Assembly: GCA_030447145.1 (NCBI GenBank)
Contig: JAUJLY010000050.1
Coordinates: 1-9,447, forward strand
Origin: Thermomicrobiales bacterium
GTDB taxonomy: Bacteria > Chloroflexota > Chloroflexia > Thermomicrobiales > UBA6265
Length of the DNA stretch: 9,447 bases
Direction: 5' to 3'
Position 1 is the stretch's first letter. The number at the start of each line of letters is the position of its first letter. The notes below the pieces were generated by a model that saw only the letters and a list, made by a program, of their open reading frames with translations, had not been told where the DNA came from and made no database searches. The translations under genes were made by a program, and so were the position numbers. Shown piece after piece: positions 1-6,328 of this stretch.

Positions 1-177
1 TTGGACATCGTCACCAGCGTGGAGGCACGGGAGTTTGCCAACGGGGAGCTTCGCCTGGCGATCCAGGCTACCAACGCCCTCCCGGAAGCCGCCCTCGCTG
101 CCTGGCTTGGCGACAATAACGGTGAGTTGACGAGCAGCAGCTCCTCAGTGACTGAGCTCACCTTCCACACCCCCTGA
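1..177 (+). CDS. C-terminal fragment of an unrecognised protein
   Basis: Frame 1 is open from the window edge to a TGA at 175-177 and encodes 58 residues of a 5'-truncated protein. The visible part starts LDIVTSVEAREFANGELRLA, continues through an alanine- and leucine-rich stretch containing a WLGD motif, and ends in a polar serine-rich tail (SSSSS) before TELTFHTP. I see no signal peptide, membrane segment or catalytic motif and cannot assign a family. Codon choice is GC-rich like the neighbouring genes, and the frame ends 218 bases before the next gene. The TTG at position 1 could be an internal Leu codon or a start. I favour internal because no upstream sequence is available. Confidence 0.55.
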   Translation: MDIVTSVEAREFANGELRLAIQATNALPEAALAAWLGDNNGELTSSSSSVTELTFHTP

Positions 178-343
178 CCAGGGACATAACCTGCCTCGTC
201 CACTTCACCGTACCGGTCATCACCGTGATCGCGGTTGATAGTCACGCTCGACCGGTGTAGGAAGCCATTCCCGGGTTGAGCCCTGGCGAGCTCGTCGCGC
301 CTGTCAAGAGCAGCATGGAAGCCCGAGAGCCCACTCCTCCCGC

Positions 344-372
344 TTGACACGAAGAACGTTTATCACTAAACT
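344..372 (+). promoter_or_regulatory. Sigma70-type promoter of the marR operon
   Basis: A perfect -35 TTGACA (344-349) is followed after 17 bases by TAAACT (367-372), which matches the TATAAT consensus at four of six positions. Transcription would start near 379-380, only about 16 bases before the GTG start. The candidate operator at 358-371 overlaps spacer and -10, which fits autorepression by the MarR protein it drives. Sequence-only prediction. Confidence 0.65.
358..371. promoter_or_regulatory. Candidate MarR operator (inverted repeat GTTTA-N4-TAAAC)
   Basis: GTTTA (358-362) and TAAAC (367-371) form a perfect 5-bp inverted repeat around TCAC and overlap the -10 element. MarR dimers bind short AT-rich palindromes, often over their own promoter, so this is the natural candidate for autoregulation. 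It is shorter than most MarR operators, so the true site may extend further or use the nearby ACTAAACTA direct repeats. Confidence 0.45.
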
Positions 373-419
373 ATCAGCGCGTAAGGACGAGAATCGTGGT
401 TATTGACACAACTAAACTA
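365..419 (+). repeat. Paired direct repeats TTGACAC / ACTAAACTA at the marR start
   Basis: The 9-mer ACTAAACTA occurs at 365-373 (over the -10) and again at 411-419 inside the first codons of marR. Each copy is preceded by TTGACAC, at 344-350 and at 403-409. In the upstream copy 14 bases separate the two words; in the downstream copy only one does. The AT-rich second copy encodes IDTTKL near the N-terminus and stands out from the GC-rich gene body. It could be a second regulator contact site or the trace of a small duplication. Confidence 0.5.
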
Positions 420-866
420 CAACCTGAGCGCTCGCAGGACAGCCGCAACCTGGCCGTATTGACGTGGGTACGGCTTATGCGCGTCTACCACAAGGTGGAC
501 CGGCGAACCGCCAAGGAGATGAAGCAATGGAACCTTTCCGTGAGCCGTTTCGATGTGCTCAACCATGCGGGTGTCCGCGAAGGCCGCACTCAGCAGGAGC
601 TCGCTGATGCGTTGTTGGTGACCAAGGGCAACATCTGCCAGCTTCTGGATGGCATGGAGGCCGACGGTTTGCTTCGGCGCCGCCGCTCCGGGCGCACCAA
701 CCACATCTATCTCACCGACGAGGGGCGAGCTCTCAGGGAGGCGTCACTGGCGCGACACGAAGAGCGCATCGCGCAGGATTTGTCGGCCCTCTCGTCAGAC
801 GAGCAGCAAACGCTCCTGACCCTGCTTCGAAAGCTCGATCGATCGCTCTCCAACGACCCGGCATAG
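396..866 (+). CDS. MarR-family transcriptional regulator (MhqR-like context)
   Basis: A 156-residue winged-helix repressor, the usual MarR length. Helices at about 20-45 and 115-150 should form the dimer interface. The DNA-binding part is at about 48-105: TQQELADALLVTKGNICQLL (66-84 region) is the helix-turn-helix and RRRRSGRTNHIYLT (94-107) is the wing. LTDEGR (106-111) is a MarR hallmark. The GTG start is chosen because AAGGA (383-387) lies eight bases upstream; the next in-frame ATG (477) would remove the N-terminal helix. The gene opens an operon with a ring-cleaving dioxygenase and an esterase, the arrangement controlled by MhqR in Firmicutes, so it probably represses them until quinones or related electrophiles appear. 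One Cys (81) lies next to the recognition helix; a redox role is speculative. The family call is firm, the ligand is inference. Confidence 0.93.
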   Translation: MVIDTTKLQPERSQDSRNLAVLTWVRLMRVYHKVDRRTAKEMKQWNLSVSRFDVLNHAGVREGRTQQELADALLVTKGNICQLLDGMEADGLLRRRRSGRTNHIYLTDEGRALREASLARHEERIAQDLSALSSDEQQTLLTLLRKLDRSLSNDPA

Positions 867-886
867 TAACGGAAGGACATCATTCA

Positions 887-1930
887 ATGAGTACCCGGAC
901 GAATCTCGAACTGACCGGCATCCATCATGTCAGCGCGATGACTGCCGACGCCAAAGCCAATCTCGACTTCTACACCCGGTTGCTTGGCATGCGGCTGGTG
1001 AAGAAGACCGTCAACCAGGACGACATCTCCGTCTATCACCTCTTCTATGCTGACGGTGAAGGCCACGCCGGTACCGACCTGACCTTCTTCAATTTTCCCA
1101 ATCTCACGAGGAATATCCCCGGCACCGGTGAGGTCAGCGAGACGGTCCTTCGCGTGACCGGAAAGGATGCCATCGAATACTGGCAGAAGCGATTCGATCA
1201 ATTCGACATCGATCACGATGACCTTACCGAGCTTGCGGACTACACCCTGCTGCGCTTCCGAGATCCGGAAGGACAGCGTCTCGCGCTCATGGATGATGGT
1301 GGCGAATCGGCCCCGATCCCGGGAGGCACCCCGTGGGAGCTCGCCACGGTTCCGGTCGAGTACGGGATCAAGGGTCTCGGCGCTATTTCAATCACGACTG
1401 GTCGTCCGACCCAGACACTCGCCATGCTGACCGATATCATGGGCTTCCGCGTCGTCGACGACCAGCAGGGGCCGGAGCATCCGGATCACCGGATCGCCCT
1501 CCTGGAGACCGGCAAGGGGGGTCCCAATGGCATGATGGTCGTCCACGTCCGGCCGGACCTCCCGCTTGCCCGCACTGGCCGGGGTGGTGTGCATCATGTC
1601 GCCTTCCGCGTCCCGACTTATGAGGCGCACGAGGAGTGGAACGAGTACCTGTGCGGCAAGGGCGTTCAGGTGACCGAGCAGATCGACCGCTTCTACTTCA
1701 AGGCGATGTACTTCCGCGAGCCGGGTGGTGTCCTCTATGAAATCTCCAGCGACGGGCCGGGCTTCGTAACCGATGAGCCGCTGGACTCGCTCGGCGAAAA
1801 GCTTGCCCTGCCACCATTCCTGGAACCCCGACGGGAGCAAATCGAGGCCTACGTGAAGCCGCTCGACTCCTCGAAGGCCGTCACCACGACCGAATACGGC
1901 CAGCCGGTGAAGGAAGGGGCCAACGCATGA
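887..1930 (+). CDS. Ring-cleaving dioxygenase, VOC/glyoxalase superfamily (MhqO/MhqE-like)
   Basis: A 347-residue protein with two vicinal-oxygen-chelate modules, at about 10-135 and 160-290. Visible hallmarks are GIHHVSAMT (11-19), FYTRLLGMRLVKKTVNQDD (28-46), GGVHHVAFRV (233-242) and YFREPGGVLYEISSDGPGF (275-293). The His in HHV (13/14), the His in HHVAF (236/237) and Glu285 in LYEI are the expected ligands of a mononuclear Fe(II)/Mn(II) centre. Length and motifs match the MhqO/YdfO-type proteins annotated as hydroquinone-specific ring-cleaving dioxygenases. The predicted job is cytosolic oxidative opening of hydroquinone- or catechol-type rings; the substrate is not shown by the sequence. 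GGAAGGA (871-877) lies nine bases before the ATG, and the gene follows marR by 20 bases. Its stop overlaps the next start as ATGA. The C-terminal tail after 310 is polar and variable. Confidence 0.92.
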   Translation: MSTRTNLELTGIHHVSAMTADAKANLDFYTRLLGMRLVKKTVNQDDISVYHLFYADGEGHAGTDLTFFNFPNLTRNIPGTGEVSETVLRVTGKDAIEYWQKRFDQFDIDHDDLTELADYTLLRFRDPEGQRLALMDDGGESAPIPGGTPWELATVPVEYGIKGLGAISITTGRPTQTLAMLTDIMGFRVVDDQQGPEHPDHRIALLETGKGGPNGMMVVHVRPDLPLARTGRGGVHHVAFRVPTYEAHEEWNEYLCGKGVQVTEQIDRFYFKAMYFREPGGVLYEISSDGPGFVTDEPLDSLGEKLALPPFLEPRREQIEAYVKPLDSSKAVTTTEYGQPVKEGANA

Positions 1931-2604
1931 TCCAGCCGAACCAGATAACCGACGGTCCACATGCCCAGGCGCAGGTGCTCCACTACGGAGCACCTCTGGA
2001 GACCGCGACTGCCGTCGTTGTGCTCATCCACGGTCGGGGCGCGACCGCACAGAGCATTCTCCAGCTCGCCCCGAATCTCGTAGAGGGCCTGGAGATCGCC
2101 CAGAATGTCGCCTTCCTTGCACCCCAGGCAAGCGGCAATACATGGTATCCCTACCGATTTATTGCACCAATTGAGGACAATGAGCCCTGGCTCTCAAGCG
2201 CCCTCGTCCTGATCGACCAGTTGGTTGATGCTGTCGCAAGCGCGGGCCTGGAGCCGAAGGCCGTCATGGTCGCCGGCTTCTCGCAGGGGGCGTGCCTCTC
2301 ACTCGAATACGCCGCTCGTGGCTCACGACCGATTGGTGCCGTTGCCGGATTCAGCGGTGCACTCACTGGGCCGCCGGAGGGCCGGCACCAACGGATGATC
2401 GATGTGCACGGTCTGCCTGTCTTCATCGGCAGTGGCACCGTCGATGATCACGTCTCACCGGATCTCGTGCGGGAGAGCGCCCGTCGTTTTGAGGAAGCAG
2501 GCGCCAGGGTCGACGTGCGCATCTACGAGGGCATGACACACACGATCAACGATGATGAGATCGCTGCCGTTCGCGAGATGATCCAACTCCTGCCAAAGAC
2601 ATAA
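1927..2604 (+). CDS. Alpha/beta-hydrolase, phospholipase/carboxylesterase type (MhqD-like)
   Basis: A 225-residue serine hydrolase. VVLIHGRGAT (31-40) supplies the oxyanion region, GFSQG (117-121) the nucleophile elbow with Ser119, GSGTVDD (168-174) the acid (probably Asp173) and GMTHTIN (202-208) the catalytic His205, so the triad is complete. The fold and the order of motifs match the acyl-protein thioesterase/carboxylesterase group that includes Bacillus MhqD. No signal peptide is seen, so it should be cytosolic. The start overlaps the dioxygenase stop by four bases (ATGA at 1927-1930), indicating translational coupling and a shared function, perhaps hydrolysis of ester or lactone products of ring cleavage. 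That role is inferred from context; the sequence alone only shows an esterase-type enzyme. Confidence 0.9.
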   Translation: MIQPNQITDGPHAQAQVLHYGAPLETATAVVVLIHGRGATAQSILQLAPNLVEGLEIAQNVAFLAPQASGNTWYPYRFIAPIEDNEPWLSSALVLIDQLVDAVASAGLEPKAVMVAGFSQGACLSLEYAARGSRPIGAVAGFSGALTGPPEGRHQRMIDVHGLPVFIGSGTVDDHVSPDLVRESARRFEEAGARVDVRIYEGMTHTINDDEIAAVREMIQLLPKT

Positions 2605-2622
2605 CGACGGCACCACTTCTCG

Positions 2623-2645
2623 CGGGCGAGCAACGAGTTCGCCCG
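2623..2645 (+). terminator. Hairpin just after the hydrolase gene (possible terminator)
   Basis: CGGGCGA (2623-2629) and TCGCCCG (2639-2645) form a perfect 7-bp GC-rich stem with a nine-base loop, 18 bases after the stop. There is no T-run behind it, so it would be an atypical intrinsic terminator or an mRNA-stabilising 3' hairpin. Position supports the end of the marR operon. Confidence 0.4.
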
Positions 2646-2902
2646 TCATGCCAGAGGGCCGATATGGAGCCTGCCTGTACGGGAGGAGACCTGCCTTGCC
2701 GATTCTCAGTCATTCAGAGTCCAGCAAGGGCCCGCTACCGGCCGGCCGAGCCCGGAAGGCGAGAAGCGGCAGCGGGCCTCATTCGCCTTACGGGCGCACC
2801 CGCAGTCCGCAACCGTCATCCAAAGCGCAGCGATGAATCCTACGCGAAGCGGTGCCCGTAACGAGAATACCCTGTCGGCTCGGCCATGAGGCCGCTCCCG
2901 CT

Positions 2903-2919
2903 CGGTTCCGTTGGAACCG
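2903..2919. repeat. Perfect hairpin CGGTTCC-GTT-GGAACCG
   Basis: Seven bases pair perfectly around a three-base loop (2903-2909 with 2913-2919). It is not followed by a T-run, so it is not a standard terminator. It is about 185 bases upstream of the oxidoreductase start. A protein-binding palindrome or RNA hairpin are both possible. Confidence 0.45.
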
Positions 2920-3103
2920 CCCAATGTGAGTCCTGCGCGAAGTGCTCCTGTCCTATGGCTGGCTAGACCGGTGCATGCTTCGACCCGGACCAGCGGACGC
3001 TTGCTTTTCCCACCTTTCATCGTTTGGTCGCGTGAGCCGCGATGGACCGCTCCGCATTCGAATACCATCATCGACCCTCGCTTCCGCCCAAAAGGACCAC
3101 CGC

Positions 3104-4006
3104 ATGGCGACCCCTTCAGACATCCGCTTCGGTATCAATGTCGATCCCTCTCCCGATTACGGGAAGGCGCTTCACTCCACGCAGCTCGCAGAGCACCTCG
3201 GATTCGATCACGCCCTCATCCAGGACCACGCCTACAACCCCGGTTTTGTCGAGACGTGGACGCTCATCTCCGCACTCGCCGGGGCGACCGGGCGCATCAT
3301 GCTCGGTCCGAACGTGATGACCACACCGCTACGGCTGCCGGCCATGATCGCCAAGGAGGCCGCAACCCTGGACGCGATCAGCGGAGGCCGCTTGCTCCTT
3401 GGCCTGGGTGCCGGAGCATCGGATGAGGGTATCGTTGGCCTGGGCGGTCCCGATCTCGGCGAGAAGGGCGCGAAATTCCGCGCATTCTCTGACGCATTGC
3501 ACATTGTGCGTGGAGTATGGGAGTCAGACGGTGAGCCATTCAGCCATGAGGGCAAGGAACTCTCGGTGCGAGATGTCCACTTCGGCCCGCGTCCTGTGCG
3601 ACGGATACCGATCATCACCGGCGCGATGGGACCGCAGTCCCTGCGCCTCACCGCAAAGCTGGCAGATGGCATCAGCCTCAGCACCACCTACGTGCCGGCC
3701 GAGCGTCTTTCGTGGTTTCGAGACCAGCTTGACCAGGGCGCCGCGGAGTTCGGCCGCGAGCCTGGTGGGCTTCGCATCTACTACAACGTCATGGGATTTA
3801 TCGAAACCGGACAGAGCCGTATGCGCCCCCGCAACGAGGGCGTCTACTGGGGTGACTCTACCTGGTGGATCGAGCGGCTGCGAAGCCTCGTCCATGAAGG
3901 TGGTGTCGGTGGCTTCACCTTCTGGCCGGTCGTCGGTGACTACGATGAGCAGTTCCGCCTCTTCGCCGAGGAGGTCGTCCCTGCCCTCCGAAGCACTGAC
4001 GACTGA
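3104..4006 (+). CDS. LLM-class (luciferase-like) flavin- or F420-dependent oxidoreductase
   Basis: A 300-residue TIM-barrel enzyme of the bacterial luciferase-like superfamily. Family signatures are RFGINV at the start (8-13), LAEHLGFDHALIQDH (28-42), GRIMLGPNVMTTPLRLPAMI (63-82), LLLGLGAG (97-104) and PIITGAMGPQSLRLTAKLADGI (169-190), the last forming part of the cofactor phosphate site. The protein should be cytosolic and use FMNH2 or reduced F420; the sequence does not decide which, nor the substrate. The ATG at 3104 is preferred because AAAGGA (3091-3096) lies seven bases before it and the conserved fold begins a few residues later. The frame stays open to 2942, but that extension has no family resemblance. 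Located behind a quinone-detoxification-like operon, it may belong to the same response, yet the 499-base gap implies its own control. Confidence 0.88.
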   Translation: MATPSDIRFGINVDPSPDYGKALHSTQLAEHLGFDHALIQDHAYNPGFVETWTLISALAGATGRIMLGPNVMTTPLRLPAMIAKEAATLDAISGGRLLLGLGAGASDEGIVGLGGPDLGEKGAKFRAFSDALHIVRGVWESDGEPFSHEGKELSVRDVHFGPRPVRRIPIITGAMGPQSLRLTAKLADGISLSTTYVPAERLSWFRDQLDQGAAEFGREPGGLRIYYNVMGFIETGQSRMRPRNEGVYWGDSTWWIERLRSLVHEGGVGGFTFWPVVGDYDEQFRLFAEEVVPALRSTDD

Positions 4007-4012
4007 CGCTCA

Positions 4013-4047
4013 CATGCCAGCAGGGCAGTCGTTACTATGTGGGCATG
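4013..4047. terminator. Inverted repeat between convergent genes
   Basis: CATGCC (4013-4018) pairs with GGCATG (4042-4047) in the 44-base gap between the stops of two convergent genes; CACAT (4011-4015) could alternatively pair with ATGTG (4037-4041). Position suits a bidirectional terminator, but the loop is long (23 bases) and T-runs are absent, so this is weak. Confidence 0.25.
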
Positions 4048-4050
4048 CGG

Positions 4051-5559
4051 CTACCGGGTCTGCCCGGCAGTCTCTGACGTTCTACCTGCAAGTTCCAGAA
4101 CCGCTGGGGTGCCGACGGCCACCTCAGATGCGATCTTCCCCTCAGCATCGATCAGGACAGCTGATGGAGTTCCCCCGGCGCCAAACGCCCGCCCCGTGGC
4201 AAACCCCTGATCCCGTAGGACCGGGGCACGCAGGCCTATCTCGGCGCTGGCCTCCACCGTCCCGTTCGAGATGACGAGGAGTTGCGGTGCATCGGCCGGT
4301 CGATTCTCCTCCCATGCCCTCAGGTCATCCTGCATCCGTTTGCAAAAGCCACAACCCGGGTTCCAGAAGAGCAGCAGCGTCCGCTCGCCCCGGAACACCT
4401 CCAGGTTCACCTGATCACCCGTGAGATCGGGAAACTCGATCGCCGGCGCAGGCTCTCCAACCTTCGACGGCGGACGCGTCGCCGCTGCCCGATGGCTGTT
4501 TGCCGCGGCGGGCGCCATCGGGAGCGACCGGGTCGTCGCCTGCGCAATCAACGAGCGGATCGCCTGGGCTCCGAGTGCCGCCCGGGAACCAATCGTGCCG
4601 TCGGGACGAACCAGCACGGCGCTCGGCGTCGGGATCGATTCGTATGCCTGGGAAACCTCCCGGTCCCGCTGCATCAGCACGTTGGCCAGCCCATGTTCGC
4701 GCTGCTTGGACACGTTGGCCTCGACCGAGCCCCGGCTGATCAATGCGATGGTAAGCGCGTTCCCGTGCTCCTGTTGCCACCGCCCGATCTCCGGCATCAG
4801 GCTGGTACACGGCCCACAATTCACATCGGTGAAGACGAGCAAGACGCATCGTCCCCCCTCCTGCAGCTTCTGCAGTGTCACGGTCTCGCCATCCGTTGAT
4901 GCCAGGCTGAATGCCCGCGCGGGAGTGCCAATGGCCAAACCGGTCTCGGGAGCAGCAGGTTGGGCGGGAACACTCTCCGGTCCCCGGGCCCCTTCCAGCG
5001 CCTCGACCCGGAGCAGCAGCCGGCCATTCTGCTGCATCAGCTGAACCAGCAGCCAGCCGATCCCCGCAATCCCGGCAAGAACGAGCAATCCCACTACAAG
5101 CAGAATCCCCTCTGCGGTCGACAGATCACCCAGCCAGCCGACGACGCTCGCGCCCTGCCCGTCGGGCCCCTGGACCACCAGCAAACCGGCCAGGGCCGCA
5201 AAGATGGCGTTCCGCACAAGCGTCGACTTCCCCACTGGCTCGGAATAGACCTGCCCAAAGCAGTGGCAATCAGGGGTCCGTCCCTGCGAGAGGGTGTAGC
5301 CGATGCCTACGATAAAGGTCAGGATCAAGCCTAGCCCAAGGAGGACGGCCCACCAGGCGGTTGCCTGGGGCAGCAGCAGGATGGCAACGGCGAACTCGAC
5401 AAGTGGCAGGGCAAGCCCTGCCGGCCCAGCATAGCGCTCGGGGATCCCGAAGTCCCGCATGGCAGTCCGTGAACCGGGCAGGTCGGCCAGTTTGGTGACC
5501 GCAGCTAACCCAAAGACACCGGCAAGCACCAATCGCACGAGCAACAAGAGGACATCCAT
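4051..5559 (-). CDS. MauE/DoxX-like membrane protein fused to two thioredoxin (TlpA-like) domains
   Basis: A 502-residue predicted thiol-disulfide protein. Residues 1-130 carry about four hydrophobic segments (near 3-22, 46-64, 70-90, 115-130) and the motif CHCFG (98-102), typical of MauE-type redox membrane proteins. A fifth segment (150-175) and a short polar helix lead into a first thioredoxin domain (about 208-342) with CGPC (248-251) and cis-Pro312 in TPS. An Ala/Pro-rich linker (345-368) leads to a second domain (369-490) with FWNPGCGFC (398-406) and Pro465 in TPS. MauE normally works with the separate thioredoxin-like MauD in moving disulfides across the membrane, so this appears to be a one-chain version with a duplicated partner. 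The thioredoxin domains are expected outside the membrane, but loop charges do not settle topology. GGAG lies seven bases before the ATG. It is convergent with the oxidoreductase gene and downstream of a hemoglobin gene. Substrates are unknown. Confidence 0.88.
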   Translation of the reverse strand: MDVLLLLVRLVLAGVFGLAAVTKLADLPGSRTAMRDFGIPERYAGPAGLALPLVEFAVAILLLPQATAWWAVLLGLGLILTFIVGIGYTLSQGRTPDCHCFGQVYSEPVGKSTLVRNAIFAALAGLLVVQGPDGQGASVVGWLGDLSTAEGILLVVGLLVLAGIAGIGWLLVQLMQQNGRLLLRVEALEGARGPESVPAQPAAPETGLAIGTPARAFSLASTDGETVTLQKLQEGGRCVLLVFTDVNCGPCTSLMPEIGRWQQEHGNALTIALISRGSVEANVSKQREHGLANVLMQRDREVSQAYESIPTPSAVLVRPDGTIGSRAALGAQAIRSLIAQATTRSLPMAPAAANSHRAAATRPPSKVGEPAPAIEFPDLTGDQVNLEVFRGERTLLLFWNPGCGFCKRMQDDLRAWEENRPADAPQLLVISNGTVEASAEIGLRAPVLRDQGFATGRAFGAGGTPSAVLIDAEGKIASEVAVGTPAVLELAGRTSETAGQTR

Positions 5560-5570
5560 GACTCGACTCC

Positions 5571-5596
5571 ATGCGATGAGAAACTGGATGCGATGA
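5571..5596. repeat. Tandem 9-bp direct repeat ATGCGATGA upstream of the MauE-Trx gene
   Basis: ATGCGATGA occurs at 5571-5579 and 5588-5596, a 17-base period, beginning 12 bases upstream of the minus-strand start codon (read as TCATCGCAT on the coding strand). The spacing of roughly one and a half helical turns and the location in the presumed 5' leader suggest regulator half-sites, but no regulator can be named. Confidence 0.4.
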
Positions 5597-5669
5597 TTCT
5601 GTACTGGTCTGCAATCATCCCTACTCTATCACGCGAGAAGTGCTTTGTGACCAGATGGTTGTGCCCTCG

Positions 5670-5685
5670 GCATCCAGGCGGATGC
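5670..5685. repeat. Hairpin GCATCC-AGGC-GGATGC between hemoglobin and MauE-Trx genes
   Basis: A perfect 6-bp stem with a four-base loop, about 70 bases after the hemoglobin stop (reading the minus strand) and 110 bases before the next gene's start. There is no T-run. It might be a weak terminator or processing hairpin dividing the two minus-strand genes; the 194-base gap that contains it shows no other gene. Confidence 0.3.
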
Positions 5686-5753
5686 TCTATGCCGTTGCCG
5701 GACTGGAAGCACAATCCGGACGCGGACACTCGTATATGTTGCAGAGAAACCTG

Positions 5754-6179
5754 TCAGGAGAAGTAGGAGCGAGGCGTCACTCCAACCGGCGGTCCACCCG
5801 GCAGTTCCTCGAAGCGGTTCGCCATGGCTACCGCGGTGCGGCTCGCGTGGACCTTCGCGATCGTCGCTCGTTCCCCATTGAAGAGCTCATCGACGGTCTC
5901 CACCCAGTAATCAAGCCAATGCTGGAAGTGATGCGGTTCCAGCGCTGTCTTCGTATGCACCCTGAAGTGAACCATCATCATGCCGCCTGGGTATTTGCGT
6001 GCCCCGAAGAGAATGTTCTCCCAGAAATCGCACATGATCGGCATATGCGCCGCGAGATCCATCTGCACCACGTCGATGAAGATCGGTCCAAGAACGGGAT
6101 CGGCAAATGCGCGCGTATAGAACGTCTGCACCAGACGCGCAATGTCCTCGCGATTTTGAATATCGTGTCGCTCTGTCAT
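5754..6179 (-). CDS. Group III truncated hemoglobin
   Basis: A 141-residue globin of the truncated (2-on-2) type. DIQNREDIARLVQTFYTRAF (6-25), ADPVLGPIF (26-34), CDFWENILFG (50-59), the H71/H75 region and HHFQHWLDYWVETVDELFNG (83-102) follow the group III pattern. Expected haem-pocket residues are Tyr21 (B10), His45 (distal E7), His71 as probable proximal ligand and Trp88 (G8 region); these assignments are from motif spacing. Such proteins bind O2 and NO and often serve NO or redox protection; the role here is not shown. I start at the ATG because MTERHDI matches the usual family N-terminus, although GGAG directly abuts it. A GTG nine bases upstream (6186-6188) has GGGG six bases before it and would add three residues. 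The frame remains open to 6374 but that part runs through the divergent promoter region and is not globin-like. It faces away from the methyltransferase gene. Confidence 0.88.
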   Translation of the reverse strand: MTERHDIQNREDIARLVQTFYTRAFADPVLGPIFIDVVQMDLAAHMPIMCDFWENILFGARKYPGGMMMVHFRVHTKTALEPHHFQHWLDYWVETVDELFNGERATIAKVHASRTAVAMANRFEELPGGPPVGVTPRSYFS

Positions 6180-6328
6180 CTCCGTCACGCGGTACCCCGT
6201 TGCTCTATCATCAGACCTGTTCGACGCAGCTTCCCTGACAACATCCTGCCATGAAATACAGGCCGATGCACGACGGTGAACAGTGGTGAGTTCAGGTAGG
6301 TCCCGGGATGGTTGGCGCGGGGAGCTAA
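6180..6328. promoter_or_regulatory. Divergent promoter region between hemoglobin and methyltransferase genes
   Basis: The 149 bases must drive both divergent genes. On the + strand CTGACA (6235-6240) and TACAGG (6257-6262) are 16 bases apart, a weak sigma70-like pair. CCTG-N10-CAGG (6245-6262) overlaps it. The better palindrome is TGAAC-N8-GTTCA at 6277-6294. No strong minus-strand promoter stands out. Confidence 0.35.
6277..6294. promoter_or_regulatory. Candidate operator TGAAC-N8-GTTCA
   Basis: A perfect 5-bp inverted repeat with an eight-base spacer, centred about 43 bases upstream of the methyltransferase ATG and downstream of the weak -10 candidate. A dimeric regulator binding here could repress the methyltransferase gene. 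No regulator gene is adjacent, so identity is open. Confidence 0.35.

Larger units (their letters stand above)
178..395. other. Intergenic region upstream of the marR operon
   Basis: No convincing gene is seen. It holds the end of the preceding transcription unit and the promoter of the following operon. There are two ACCGGT palindromes (213-218 and 251-256) and a short perfect palindrome ATCAC-C-GTGAT (219-229). A weak GCGA/TCGC hairpin (286-298) has no T-run, so no confident terminator is visible. The last 55 bases are noticeably more AT-rich than the rest, as expected for a promoter. Confidence 0.5.
2605..3103 (+). other. 499-base non-coding region with several inverted repeats
   Basis: I find no believable gene here; open frames in it are short and resemble no protein family. 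It contains the 3' hairpin at 2623-2645, a B12-box-like string GGAGACCTGCC (2685-2695), nested pairings CCTTGC/GCAAGG (2694-2699 with 2724-2729) and GGCCCGCT/AGCGGGCC (2729-2736 with 2771-2778), and a compact hairpin at 2903-2919. The density of pairings and the length, large compared with other gaps in the window, suggest either a structured leader of the downstream oxidoreductase gene or the decayed remains of a gene. No clear -35/-10 pair was found close to the downstream start. Confidence 0.4.

Noticed and set aside
1388..1993. Long open frame antisense to the dioxygenase gene
   Set aside because: Long antisense frames are common in GC-rich genes; the + strand reading has complete family motifs and the antisense product resembles nothing.
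2908..2921. TGGAACCGC resembles the T-box antiterminator core (TGGNACCGCG)
   Set aside because: It is explained by the perfect hairpin at 2903-2919, no stem I features or specifier loop are apparent upstream, no T-run terminator follows, and the downstream gene is not an amino-acid gene.
2942..3103. 54-residue upstream extension of the luciferase-like oxidoreductase
   Set aside because: It has no ribosome-binding site of note and does not resemble the family; the ATG at 3104 has AAAGGA at ideal distance and begins at the conserved fold.
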